Shown here one piece after another: positions 7,561 to 15,447 of a stretch of DNA of 16,406 nucleotides (position 1 is its first letter; every line of letters starts with the position of its first letter). A program made the translations under genes and the position numbers. The stretch spans positions 1 to 16,406 of the forward strand of contig JALOSK010000018.1 in the NCBI GenBank assembly GCA_025458465.1, in the 5' to 3' direction. Origin of the DNA: Sandarakinorhabdus sp. GTDB lineage: Bacteria; Pseudomonadota; Alphaproteobacteria; Sphingomonadales; Sphingomonadaceae. Below the pieces are notes generated by a model that was not told the origin of the DNA, searched no databases, and saw only the letters and a program-made list of their open reading frames with translations.

Positions 7561-7598
7561 AGTCAGGCTCTCATCGGCACGATTCTGCCACCTGAGCC
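7561..7598. repeat. 38-nt palindromic element, copy 2, at the ispE 3' end
   Basis: Same start (AGTCAGGCTC), same end (TGAGCC) and same 38-nt length as 7401-7438, exactly 160 bp away, with 21 of 38 positions identical. AGGCTC (7565-7570) pairs with GAGCCT (7594-7599), with an inner GGCA/TGCC stem. It abuts the ispE TAG, so it may act as a 3'-end structure, but no T tract follows on the minus strand. Confidence 0.5.
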
Positions 7599-8416
7599 TA
7601 CAATATGTGCGTTGGCGCCAGCCACCAGCCCGTGGCTTTCAGGGATCGGGCGGCGGCATCGCGGGCATCCACGCTGCCGAACAACGCCAGGCAGGTTGCG
7701 CCCGAACCGCTCATCCGGGCCAGCGTCACGCGTTCGGCCGCCGCCAGTGCCGCCAGCACATCGGCGATCACCGGGGCGATGGCCACAGCGGCCGCGGTCA
7801 TGTCGTTGCGCAGGGTGGACAATGGCACGCCGGGCGTGATGCCGCCTTGGTCCTGCTGGTCCCAGCCGGCGAACACCGGCCCGGTGGGAACCGCCACACC
7901 GGGGTTGACCAGCAGCACCGGCGTGCCGGCCAGCTCGCCCGGCCATGCCGACAGCGCCTCCCCCTTGCCGGCCCCGAACATGGTGCGGCTGAACACGCAC
8001 ACCGGCACGTCTGCCCCCAGCGGTTCGGCCAGCGCCGCCAGCCGTTCCAATGGCCAATCAAGGCCCCACAGCCGGTTCAGCAGGCGCAGCGCCGCCGCCG
8101 CATCGGCCGAACCGCCCCCCAGGCCGGCGGCCACGGGGATGCGTTTCTCGAGGTGGAGATGGGCGTTGGCTGCGACGCCGGCGGCTGCCGCCAGGACGCG
8201 GGCCGCGCGCAGCACCAGATTGTCCTCCCCCACGTCGGCTGCGGCGGCAGTTGGGCCAGACAGGGTGAGGCGCAGCCCCTGCCCTGCCGCACCTGCCAGC
8301 GTGTCGCCAAAGCCGGTGAAGGCAAACACGGTTTCCAGATCGTGATAGCCATCAGGGCGCCGCCGCCGCAGGTGCAGCGCCAGGTTGATCTTGGCGGGGG
8401 CCGGTTCGATCAGCAT
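7598..8416 (-). CDS. ispE: 4-diphosphocytidyl-2-C-methyl-D-erythritol kinase
   Basis: GHMP-superfamily kinase of the non-mevalonate (MEP) isoprenoid pathway; it phosphorylates CDP-methylerythritol at the 2-hydroxyl. 272 residues, within the family range. The N-terminal PAKINLALHL carries the catalytic-site Lys9. The glycine-rich GHMP motif PVAAGLGGGSADAAAAL spans 94-110, GADVPV gives the conserved Asp137, and motif 3 is RMSGSGATC (234-242). ATG 8416 (MLIEPAPAKINL) matches the usual start; the frame is open to a TTG at 8455, giving 13 extra residues without family support. No strong SD is seen. It lies 105 bp behind the TPR gene on the same strand, and a hairpin sits at its stop. Confidence 0.95.
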   Translation of the reverse strand: MLIEPAPAKINLALHLRRRRPDGYHDLETVFAFTGFGDTLAGAAGQGLRLTLSGPTAAAADVGEDNLVLRAARVLAAAAGVAANAHLHLEKRIPVAAGLGGGSADAAAALRLLNRLWGLDWPLERLAALAEPLGADVPVCVFSRTMFGAGKGEALSAWPGELAGTPVLLVNPGVAVPTGPVFAGWDQQDQGGITPGVPLSTLRNDMTAAAVAIAPVIADVLAALAAAERVTLARMSGSGATCLALFGSVDARDAAARSLKATGWWLAPTHIL

Positions 8417-8470
8417 CGCGGGCGTGGCTGTGGCGCGAGACGCCGGCCGGGGCAAGTCCTGTCAGCGCCC

Positions 8471-8521
8471 GATTGTGCCGGGGCCGATTGTGCCGGGGCC
8501 GATTCTTCCGGGGCCGATTGT
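8471..8521. repeat. 15-bp tandem repeat between the TPR gene and ispE
   Basis: Three full units: GATTGTGCCGGGGCC at 8471-8485 and 8486-8500, and GATTCTTCCGGGGCC at 8501-8515, the last with two changes. A partial unit GATTGT follows at 8516-8521. The array abuts the TPR gene stop (8522-8524). Because the unit is five codons long, read-through of the TPR stop would add an IGPG-type repeat until the next stop at about 8463-8465. Slippage is the likely origin. Confidence 0.85.
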
Positions 8522-10189
8522 TCAGCGCTGGGCCAGCATCGCCGGCGCTGCGTCCAGCCCATAGTCCAGCCGCGCCTGCAGCCGGCGCTGCAAGCCATCA
8601 TCGCCGCCCAGGCCCAGCGCCTGCCGCCAGCGGTGGCGCGCCTCGATCCGGCGCCCCTGCTGCCACAGTGCATCACCCAGATGGCTGATCACCGTGGGGT
8701 CCAGCGGCTCCAGGCTCACCGCCCGTTCCAGCGTGATCACCGCCTTGTCCACCTCGCCAGCCTGCAACTGCATCCAGCCCAGCGAATCGATGATGCCGCC
8801 ATCGCCCGGCCGCAGGGCCGCGGCCTGTTCGATCAACGCACGCGCTTCCGCCAGCCGCTCACCCTTGTCGAGCAGGCTGTAGCCCAGATAATTCAGCGCC
8901 CCCGGCTCGTTGGGATACAGTTGCAGCACCGTGCGCAGATCGGCTTCCGCGCCGCGCCAGTCGCCGGCGCGATCGCGCATCATGGCGCGCAGATAGTGCA
9001 GGTTCCACACCGCCGGCCCCAGCGCCGCGCCAAAGCGATCGATGGCGGTGCCATAAGCCGCTGCGGCCTGTTCGAACCGGTCGCCACGCCGATGCCATGC
9101 GGCCAGGCTCTGCCAGTCTCCGGCGCTGGCGCCGGGTGCCGCGGCGGCGGCCTTCAACAGCGCCCCTGCGGCTTCATCCTGGCCGGCGGCGGCCAGCACC
9201 TCGGCCCGGCGCGCCCGCAATGCCTCGTCCAGCCCCAGCCCGCCGGGCACACGGTCCAGCGCGGCCAGCGCCGGCTGCGTGTAGCCGGCGCGGCCCAGCG
9301 CGTCGGCGGCGCTCATCCAGCTGATCGGCAGATCGGGGGCGAGGAAGGTGGAAAGGCGGGCGAACAGCAGGGCCAGCGGCTCTGCCCGTTCGCGCGCCAG
9401 ATCACCGGCCAGCCGCACCGACAGCCAGCCCAGCCCCTGCCGGGCATCGGCCGCCACGGGGCCAAGCCGCCTGCCCGCCTGCAGCGTTTCGCGCATCAGC
9501 GCGGTCGGCCGGTCGCCCGGATAGAGCACGGCCAGCGCCTCATCACGCCGGCCGGCCATGGCCAGCGCATCGGCATGGCCCTGGCGCAGGAACAGCCCGG
9601 CCACCCCGCCGCCAGACCGCGCCTCGCGATAGGCGCCGGCGGCTTCGTCCCAGCGTTGCAGGCTGGCAAGCAGATGGGCGCGCTGTTCGGCAACATAGGC
9701 GCGCATGAAACCCTGATGCCGCTGCGGATCGAGCAGCAGCAGCGCCGCGGCACTGTCGCCGCGCGCCGCGGCCAGCCAGGCATCGATGATCGGCCCGGCG
9801 ACCATCGGCCAGCCCTGCGTGCCCAGTTTCTGCCGCAGCCGCGCCGCCTGCGGCCAATCCTTGCGGATCACGGCTTCGACAAGCTGGGTGACGATGATGT
9901 CGGGATCGGCCTCGCCCGCTGCGGCCAGGGCGCGGGCCAACTGGAAGGCGCGCGGCTGATCGCCCGTGAGGATGGCCAGATCCCAGGCGCGGCGGGTGGC
10001 GCTGATCGAGGCTGGACGGGCGGCCCGCGCTTCTTCCAGCAGGCGCGCGGCCAGCGCCACTTCATTGTCGATCGCGGCATAGCGGCCCACCACATAGGCA
10101 TGCAGCGGGGAATCGCTGGGCGGCGCGCCGCGGGCGGCGTTGGCCGGCGCGGCAGCGGCAATGGCAAGCAAGGCGATCAGGATACGCAT
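8522..10189 (-). CDS. Exported tetratricopeptide repeat protein
   Basis: 555 residues. A signal peptide (MRILIALLAIAAAAPANA) directs it to the periplasm. Degenerate helical repeats fill the middle. The C-terminal part (about 427-530) carries recognisable TPRs of the conserved alphaproteobacterial type: NEPGALNYLGYSLLDKGERL, then IIDSLGWMQLQAGEVDKAV, then DPTVISHLGDALWQQGRRIE. Such proteins scaffold protein interactions; no enzymatic domain is seen. The start is placed at ATG 10189, where the signal peptide begins; the frame is open 59 codons further upstream but that part is Pro/Arg-rich and non-conserved in character. The SD is weak. It lies between ETF-QO (198 bp upstream) and ispE on the same strand, a neighbourhood I associate with sphingomonads. 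The specific partner is unknown. Confidence 0.85.
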   Translation of the reverse strand: MRILIALLAIAAAAPANAARGAPPSDSPLHAYVVGRYAAIDNEVALAARLLEEARAARPASISATRRAWDLAILTGDQPRAFQLARALAAAGEADPDIIVTQLVEAVIRKDWPQAARLRQKLGTQGWPMVAGPIIDAWLAAARGDSAAALLLLDPQRHQGFMRAYVAEQRAHLLASLQRWDEAAGAYREARSGGGVAGLFLRQGHADALAMAGRRDEALAVLYPGDRPTALMRETLQAGRRLGPVAADARQGLGWLSVRLAGDLARERAEPLALLFARLSTFLAPDLPISWMSAADALGRAGYTQPALAALDRVPGGLGLDEALRARRAEVLAAAGQDEAAGALLKAAAAAPGASAGDWQSLAAWHRRGDRFEQAAAAYGTAIDRFGAALGPAVWNLHYLRAMMRDRAGDWRGAEADLRTVLQLYPNEPGALNYLGYSLLDKGERLAEARALIEQAAALRPGDGGIIDSLGWMQLQAGEVDKAVITLERAVSLEPLDPTVISHLGDALWQQGRRIEARHRWRQALGLGGDDGLQRRLQARLDYGLDAAPAMLAQR

Positions 10190-10277
10190 CGGCCCGAGGA
10201 TGGCGGCGGATGGCGGGCTTGTCGAGGGGGGCTGCGGTCGCGGTGGGGGCAACAATGGAACAACAGAAAAGGAGCAT

Positions 10278-10292
10278 CGCGGCAAAGCCGCG
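10278..10292 (-). terminator. Hairpin with imperfect T-rich tail between ETF-QO and the TPR gene
   Basis: On the minus strand CGCGGC-TTT-GCCGCG forms a perfect 6-bp stem with a 3-nt loop, followed by ATGCTCCTTTTCTG. The T run starts 7 nt late, so it is at best a weak or attenuating terminator about 95 nt after the ETF-QO stop. The rest of the 198-bp gap shows no gene. Confidence 0.4.
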
Positions 10293-10387
10293 CCGTCGAA
10301 GCTGCCCGGCTGGCCTGATGGCCCGCCGCCAGCCCGGCCGTGCTTGCGCCTGTCGGCGCGCGCCACGCACGCCCGCGGCGCTGCGCA

Positions 10388-12040
10388 TTACATGTTCGGA
10401 TAGTTCGGCCCGCCGCCGCCTTCCGGCACCACCCAGTTGATGTTCTGCGTCATGTCCTTGATATCGCACGTCTTGCAGTGCACGCAGTTCTGCGCGTTGA
10501 TCTGCAGGCGCGGCGCATTTTCTTCCACGCCGACGATTTCATAGACGCCCGCCGGGCAGTAACGCTGCGCCGGTTCATCATACAGCGCATAGTTCACCTC
10601 CACCGGCACCGAAGGGTCCTTCAGCGTCAGGTGGCAGGGCTGGTCTTCCTCGTGATTGGTGTTCGAAAGGAAGACGCTGGACAGACGATCGAAGCTGATG
10701 ACGCCGTCGGGCTTGGGATAGACGATCCTGGGCACCTCGTCCTTGCGGCGCATGTGCGTGTTGTCGGGCGTCAGCTTGAAGGTGAAGGGCAGTTCATAGC
10801 CCAGATATTCCATCCACATCATCACGCCGCCCATCAGCGTGCCAACGAAATTGCCATATTTCTCCACTGCCGGCAGCACGTTGCGCACCATCTTGAGCTC
10901 TTCGGACACCCAGCTCTTCTTGTAGGCGGCGTCATATTCCTTCAGTTCATCACCGCCGCGCTGGGCGGCGATGGCGGCGACGGCACATTCGGCGGCCATC
11001 ATGCCCGTCTTCATCGCGGTGTGGCTGCCCTTGATGCGCGGCACGTTCACGAAGCCGGCGGCGCAGCCGATCAGCGCCCCGCCGGGGAAGGCCAGTTTCG
11101 GCACCGCCTGCCAGCCGCCATCATTGATCGCCCGCGCGCCGTAAGAGACGCGGCGGCCGCCTTCCAATATCTCGCGGATGGCCGGGTGGGTCTTCCAGCG
11201 CTGGAATTCCTCGAACGGGGACAGGTGCGGATTGTCGTAGTTCAGCCACACCGAGAAGCCGAGCGCCACCTGGCCATTGGCCTGATGATAGAGGAAACCG
11301 CCGCCGTTCGCATCGGACAGCGGCCAGCCCTGGCTGTGGATCACCTTGCCCGGCACGTGCTTTTCCGCCGGGATGTCCCACAATTCCTTCAGGCCGATGC
11401 CATAGATCTGCGGCTGGCTGTTCTTCCTGAGATCGAACCGGTTGATGATCTGCTTGGAAAGATGCCCGCGCGCACCTTCGGCGAAGAAGGTATATTTGGC
11501 ATGGATTTCAAGGCCGGGGGTCCAGCTGTCCTTCTTCGAACCATCCTTGGCAATCCCCATGTCGCCGGTGGCGACACCCTTCACGCTGCCATCGTCGTTG
11601 AACAGGACTTCGGCGGCGGCAAAGCCGGGGAAGATTTCCACGCCCACCGCTTCGGCCTGGCCGGCCAGCCAGCGGGTGAGATTGCCGAGCGACACCGTGT
11701 AGCAGCCCTTGTTCTGCATGAACGGCGGCAGCAACGCGTGCGGGAATTCGCGCTTGCCGGTTTCGGTGAGGATCCAGTGATGGTTTTCCGTCACCGGCAC
11801 CGTCATCGGGCAATCGCTGGCGCTGCGCCATTCGGGCAGAAGTTCATCAAGCGCGCGCGGATCGACCACTGCGCCCGACAATATGTGGGCGCCGATTTCC
11901 GAGCCCTTTTCAAGGATGCAGACCGAAAGCTCCAGCCCGCGCGCTTGCGCTTCCTGCTTGGCCCGGATCGCCGCCGACAGGCCCGCCGGCCCGCCGCCCA
12001 CGATCACCAGATCATAGGGCATGGATTCGCGTTCGCTCAC
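10388..12040 (-). CDS. Electron transfer flavoprotein-ubiquinone oxidoreductase
   Basis: 550 residues, full length for ETF-QO (ETFDH). This membrane-associated flavoprotein takes electrons from ETF, reduced by acyl-CoA and amino-acid dehydrogenases, and passes them to ubiquinone. The N-terminal FAD dinucleotide-binding motif is DLVIVGGGPAGLSAAI (10-25), followed by LEKGSEIGAHILSGAVVDP. The central part has FFAEGARGHLSKQI, GIGLKELW, and the second FAD motif ALIGCAAGFVNVPRIKGSHTAMKTG. The C-terminal [4Fe-4S] ligands are C495 (RYCPAG), C519, C522 and C525 (NCVHCKTCDIKD). The start is GTG 12040 (VSERESMPYD), since related proteins begin with SERESMPYD; GGGGAA lies upstream as a plausible SD. It diverges from the UDG-like gene and is followed by the TPR gene. 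Confidence 0.96.
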   Translation of the reverse strand: MSERESMPYDLVIVGGGPAGLSAAIRAKQEAQARGLELSVCILEKGSEIGAHILSGAVVDPRALDELLPEWRSASDCPMTVPVTENHHWILTETGKREFPHALLPPFMQNKGCYTVSLGNLTRWLAGQAEAVGVEIFPGFAAAEVLFNDDGSVKGVATGDMGIAKDGSKKDSWTPGLEIHAKYTFFAEGARGHLSKQIINRFDLRKNSQPQIYGIGLKELWDIPAEKHVPGKVIHSQGWPLSDANGGGFLYHQANGQVALGFSVWLNYDNPHLSPFEEFQRWKTHPAIREILEGGRRVSYGARAINDGGWQAVPKLAFPGGALIGCAAGFVNVPRIKGSHTAMKTGMMAAECAVAAIAAQRGGDELKEYDAAYKKSWVSEELKMVRNVLPAVEKYGNFVGTLMGGVMMWMEYLGYELPFTFKLTPDNTHMRRKDEVPRIVYPKPDGVISFDRLSSVFLSNTNHEEDQPCHLTLKDPSVPVEVNYALYDEPAQRYCPAGVYEIVGVEENAPRLQINAQNCVHCKTCDIKDMTQNINWVVPEGGGGPNYPNM

Positions 12041-12170
12041 GTCTGTTCCCCATCCTCGCACGCGCCGGCCCATCTGACTGGCGCGGCTTTGCCATGCTTC
12101 ACCAGATAGCGGTGACGGCAGGGCTTGACCAGCCGGCACCGCCTGATGCTTTTTGCGAGGCGTGCCATCC

Positions 12171-12950
12171 TTGTCATCATCGCAAAGCGCCGCAAGCGCA
12201 TCGGAACAGCTGGCCTGGCTGATCGCGGCTGGCTGCGACGTGCCGGTGCTGGACAGGCCACGCCACTGGCTTGCCGAACCGCCGCCCCGGCCAGAGGTGA
12301 ACGCGATGGCGCCGCCCGAATTCGTGGCAAGGGCAACGCAGGGGCCAACGCCCGCGCAGGGGCCTGCGCGAGGGGCAGCGCCTGCCGTCGAATTGCCGCC
12401 GCCGCCGCGCAGCGTCGATCCGGCTGCGCCCCACCCGGCGCTGGCCTGCGACAGCGCCGATGCGTTGATGGGCCTGCTGGCGCGCTTCCCGCAGGCCAAG
12501 CAGATGCCGCCGCTGCTGTGGCATGGCGCCATCGAAACCGGGGTGTGGGTGCTGGTGGACCGGCCCGACGGTGATCCGGCCCATCGCCACACCATCGACA
12601 GGATGATGGCGGCCATCGATCTGGATTGGACGCGCGCAGCGCTGGTCAGCCGGTTGCCGTGGCCAACGCCGGGCGATGGTGAACCGACGGCGGACAATCT
12701 GGCCCGCTTCACGCCGGTGGTGGAACGGCTGGCGGCGCTGGCCGCGCCGCGTCACGTGCTGGCGCTCGGCCAGTGCGCGGCCGAACTGGCCGGCAGCGAG
12801 GCCCGACTGGTGAGCAGCCGCGGGCGCTGGTTCAGCTGGGGATCGGCACAACTGCTGCCCTCCATCCATCCGCGCACGATGGCCGCCAGCAAGGACCTGA
12901 AGCAACAGGCCTTCACGCACCTGAAATTGTTCCGCGAGGCCATTGGATGA
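12171..12950 (+). CDS. Uracil-DNA glycosylase-like protein, diverged family-4 type
   Basis: About 259 residues. The second half looks like the UDG superfamily fold: WVLVDRPDGDPAHRHTIDRMMAAIDLDW (126-153) sits where family 4 has its GExPGxxED motif and following helix, VLALGQCAAELAG (196-208) corresponds to the LxLGxxAAxxLxG strand-helix, and LLPSIHPRTMAASKDLKQQAFTHLKLF (228-254) corresponds to the xHPxxLLxxPxxKxxxWxDLxxL block. The acidic catalytic motif is not canonical, and only three cysteines are present (C22, C93, C202), so the four-Cys Fe-S cluster of family 4 is doubtful. The N-terminal 110 residues are Pro/Ala-rich linker. The start is uncertain: TTG 12171 has a GAGG 10 nt upstream; GTG 12162 and TTG 12153 are alternatives. 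Its TGA overlaps the lytic transglycosylase ATG (ATGA). Confidence 0.7.
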   Translation: MSSSQSAASASEQLAWLIAAGCDVPVLDRPRHWLAEPPPRPEVNAMAPPEFVARATQGPTPAQGPARGAAPAVELPPPPRSVDPAAPHPALACDSADALMGLLARFPQAKQMPPLLWHGAIETGVWVLVDRPDGDPAHRHTIDRMMAAIDLDWTRAALVSRLPWPTPGDGEPTADNLARFTPVVERLAALAAPRHVLALGQCAAELAGSEARLVSSRGRWFSWGSAQLLPSIHPRTMAASKDLKQQAFTHLKLFREAIG

Positions 12951-14854
12951 CGCGCACCGCTGTTCTGATGGCCACCCTGGCCGTGCTGGCGGTGCCGGCC
13001 CGCGCCATCGTCATCCCGCCCGAACTGATGCCTCCGGTGCAGCCGGCCGCGCTGCCAGCGGCGCCGCAGCCGATGTTGACAGTCACGGGCCAGCGCCCCA
13101 GCGGCGTCGGGGGCATCACGGCGCGCCAGCGCATGGTGCCGCCACAATTGACCGACGACGAACGCGCGGCCTACCGGCGGATCTTCGCCGATCTCGACGC
13201 TGGCCGCATCACCAAGGCCGCACAGGCGCTGGATGGCCTGCCCGATGGCCTGCTGACGCAAACGGCACGCGCCGCCCTGATCCTGAAGCGTGATGGTGCC
13301 GGCAGCAGCCGCGCCGATCTGGCCGCCTGGCTGGCCGCCAATCCCGATCAGCCCGCGGCGCCCGCCATCGCCCGCCTTGCGACACGCCTGCCCGGCGCCG
13401 ATGCCGCGCCGCTGCCCTTGCTGCCGGAGGCCCGCCCGTTCCGCACCGCATCCCTGCCCCGTTACACGGTGGCGCCGGGGCCGGCCGATGGTGGCATCGC
13501 CGCACGCCTGAAGCCGCTGCTGGCGGCCGACCGCAACGACGAGGCCGAACGCATCTGGCTGGCCGAAGCCGCCGCCCTGTCGCCGTGGGCACGGGCGGAA
13601 TGGGCGGCGCGCATCGCCTGGAATCATTACCGGATGGGCGATGATCTGGCGGCGTGGCGCATGGGCCTTGATGCCGCATCCGGCCTTGGCCAGGGCGCGT
13701 CCGATGGGGCGTGGACGGCCGGCCTTGCCGCCTATCGCCTGCGCCGCTGGCAGGATGCAGCGCAGGCCTTCGATCTGGTGAAGGAAGGGAGCGAAGACAA
13801 TCTTGCCGCCGCTGCCTTCTGGGCGGCGCGCAGCTGGGATCTGGCCGGTGATCGCAATGCCCGCGCCAGCCGGCTGGCGGCAGCCGCCACATCGGAACGC
13901 GGCTTCTATGGCCTGCTCGCCCGCCGCCTGCTGGGTGTGCAGCAGGGGCTGGACTGGGCCGAGCCTGATTTCATCACCGCCGACTGGAATTATCTGAAGG
14001 ATGTGCCCGGCGCCCGCCGTGCCGCCGCGCTGGTGGAAATCGGCGAACGCGGGCTGGCCGATCGCGAGTTGCGGCACCTGGCGGCCACTGCGCCGGCCGA
14101 TGCCTATCCGGCGATCCTGCGGCTGGCAGCCCGGCTTGATCTGCCGGCCACGCAATACAGCCTGGCCATCCGCCCGCCGCAGGGCCTTGAAGCGCCGCTG
14201 TCGGCCCGCTTCCCGGCGCCCGATTGGGTGCCGTTCCGGGGCCTGCGGCTGCCGCGCGCGCTGCTGTTTGCCCATGCCCTGCAGGAATCGGCCTTCATCA
14301 CAACAGCGACCAGCCACGCCGGCGCCAAGGGCCTGATGCAGTTGATGCCGGCCACGCGCGATCTGGTGCACCGCCGCATCCAGCGCGAGACGCCCGATGC
14401 GGCATCGGTGGTGGGGGACATCACCGATCCCGCCTTCAATTTCGAACTGGGCCAGACCTATATCGAGATGCTGGGCAACATGGGCATCACCGATGGCCTG
14501 CTGCCCAAGGTGATCGCGTCCTACAACGCCGGGCCGGGCAGCGTGCAGAAATGGAACAGCACGCTGGATGATCAGGGTGATCCGCTGCTGTTCATGGAAT
14601 CCATCCCGTTCCGCGAAACCCGCCATTATGTGCGCGTGGTGATGCGCAACCTGTGGATGTATGAATTGCGCGATGGCGTGCAGCCAGCCTCGATGGAGGC
14701 GGTGGCGCAAGGCCTGTGGCCGCGCCTGCCCGGCCTTGCCGGCCCCGCCGCCGTCAAGCGCGAACCGGCTGCCATCCGGCCGCGGCCCGTGCCGGGCAGC
14801 TTTGCCCCCGAACAATGGCCGGACGACGAACGCGCCGTGGCCGGCGGCAAATAG
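12947..14854 (+). CDS. Soluble lytic murein transglycosylase family protein
   Basis: 635 residues. It cleaves the MurNAc-GlcNAc bond of peptidoglycan in the periplasm with formation of 1,6-anhydro-MurNAc. A signal peptide (MTRTAVLMATLAVLAVPARA) leads into a long alpha-superhelical region (about 60-420), as in Slt70. The SLT domain follows: ALLFAHALQESAF with catalytic Glu447, SHAGAKGLMQLMPATRDL, FNFELGQTYIEMLGNM, and ASYNAGPGSVQKWN, then ETRHYVRVVMRNLWMY. The C-terminus is a Pro/Arg-rich tail of about 40 residues. All family motifs are present, so it should be active. It starts on the ATGA overlap with the UDG-like gene, so the two are co-translated; moaB follows after 60 bp. Confidence 0.94.
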   Translation: MTRTAVLMATLAVLAVPARAIVIPPELMPPVQPAALPAAPQPMLTVTGQRPSGVGGITARQRMVPPQLTDDERAAYRRIFADLDAGRITKAAQALDGLPDGLLTQTARAALILKRDGAGSSRADLAAWLAANPDQPAAPAIARLATRLPGADAAPLPLLPEARPFRTASLPRYTVAPGPADGGIAARLKPLLAADRNDEAERIWLAEAAALSPWARAEWAARIAWNHYRMGDDLAAWRMGLDAASGLGQGASDGAWTAGLAAYRLRRWQDAAQAFDLVKEGSEDNLAAAAFWAARSWDLAGDRNARASRLAAAATSERGFYGLLARRLLGVQQGLDWAEPDFITADWNYLKDVPGARRAAALVEIGERGLADRELRHLAATAPADAYPAILRLAARLDLPATQYSLAIRPPQGLEAPLSARFPAPDWVPFRGLRLPRALLFAHALQESAFITTATSHAGAKGLMQLMPATRDLVHRRIQRETPDAASVVGDITDPAFNFELGQTYIEMLGNMGITDGLLPKVIASYNAGPGSVQKWNSTLDDQGDPLLFMESIPFRETRHYVRVVMRNLWMYELRDGVQPASMEAVAQGLWPRLPGLAGPAAVKREPAAIRPRPVPGSFAPEQWPDDERAVAGGK

Positions 14855-14914
14855 GCCCCAATCGGGCGTTCATCCACCGTGACAGGCCGGCCAAGCCGGG
14901 GTTAGGGTTTGCCG

Positions 14915-15442
14915 ATGCCGATCGATGAATCCCTGCCCTTCCGGCCGCTCAACATCGCCGTTCTGACCGTGAGCGACACGCGTGATGCCGCCAGTGACCG
15001 CAGTGGCGACACACTGGTCGAACGCCTGATCGGTGCTGGCCATCGGCTGGCGGCGCGCATCATCATCCGCGACGAAGTGCCGGCGCTGGCGGCGCAACTG
15101 AATGCCTGGATCGACGATCAGGCCATCGATGTGATCATCACCACCGGCGGCACCGGCGTGACCGGCCGTGACGTGACGCCCGAAGCGCTGGACGCGGTGA
15201 TGGAAAAGCCCATTCCCGGCTTTGGCGAGCTGTTCCGCTGGCTCAGCTTCCAGTCGATCGGCACCTCCACCATCCAGTCGCGCGCCTGTGCCGGCGTGGC
15301 GCGCGGCACCTATATCTTCTGTCTGCCTGGCTCCACCGGCGCCGTGAAGGACGGCTGGGACGGCATATTGGCCAGCCAGCTCGACAGCCGGCACCGGCCC
15401 TGCAACTTCGCCGATCTCATCCCGCGCCTGCAGGAACGGTGA
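14915..15442 (+). CDS. moaB: Molybdenum cofactor biosynthesis protein B
   Basis: 175 residues of the MoaB/MogA fold, which in characterised homologues binds molybdopterin and adenylylates it before metal insertion. Motifs: [11 protein letters not shown] (14-24), [18 protein letters not shown] (74-91, the MPT-binding loop), [17 protein letters not shown] (102-118), [31 protein letters not shown] (122-152). The F-R-W-L-S-F-x-S-I-G segment favours MoaB over MogA. ATG 14915 has AGGG 7 nt upstream; an in-frame TTG at 14909 would add two residues and is less likely. No other molybdenum cofactor gene is in view. The exonuclease gene follows within 5 bp. Confidence 0.93.
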   Translation: MPIDESLPFRPLNIAVLTVSDTRDAASDRSGDTLVERLIGAGHRLAARIIIRDEVPALAAQLNAWIDDQAIDVIITTGGTGVTGRDVTPEALDAVMEKPIPGFGELFRWLSFQSIGTSTIQSRACAGVARGTYIFCLPGSTGAVKDGWDGILASQLDSRHRPCNFADLIPRLQER

Positions 15443-15447
15443 CGGCG

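Larger units (their letters stand above)
7244..7597. other. Non-coding region between the small exported gene and ispE
   Basis: About 354 bp with no credible gene on either strand and visibly lower GC than the flanking genes. It holds the 5' region of the small exported gene, a TTGAG/CTCAA inverted repeat (7366-7380) and two related 38-nt palindromic elements (7401-7438 and 7561-7598). I found no tRNA-like fold, no clear -35/-10 pair for the minus-strand gene and no transposase remnant. Confidence 0.7.

Noticed and set aside
7244..7597. tRNA, small ORF or IS remnant in the long gap before ispE
   Set aside because: No cloverleaf, no inverted terminal repeats with a target duplication, and the short frames lack a start signal or coding-like composition.
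8446..8515. G-quadruplex from the four GGGG runs near the tandem repeat
   Set aside because: The loops are 11 to about 27 nt, too long for a canonical quadruplex.
7607..10318. 903-codon open frame on the plus strand, antisense to ispE and the TPR gene
   Set aside because: It has Gln/Arg/His-rich composition typical of antisense frames in GC-rich DNA, no domain, and lies across two clear minus-strand genes.
10281..12093. 14-bp inverted repeat (GGCAAAGCCGCGCC at 10281-10294, its complement at 12080-12093) flanking ETF-QO
   Set aside because: One 14-bp match is about what chance gives in 16 kb of GC-biased sequence; no target duplication or transposase is present, so it is not evidence of a mobile unit.
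10340..12109. 589-codon plus-strand open frame opposite ETF-QO
   Set aside because: Shadow of a complete, highly conserved enzyme gene.
12125..12153. Possible plus-strand promoter for the UDG-like gene (TTGACC at 12125)
   Set aside because: The -35 is good, but no acceptable -10 lies 16-18 bp downstream (TGCTTT or GCTTTT).
12752..14815. 687-codon minus-strand open frame opposite the lytic transglycosylase
   Set aside because: Shadow of a gene with intact catalytic motifs; no start context or domain.
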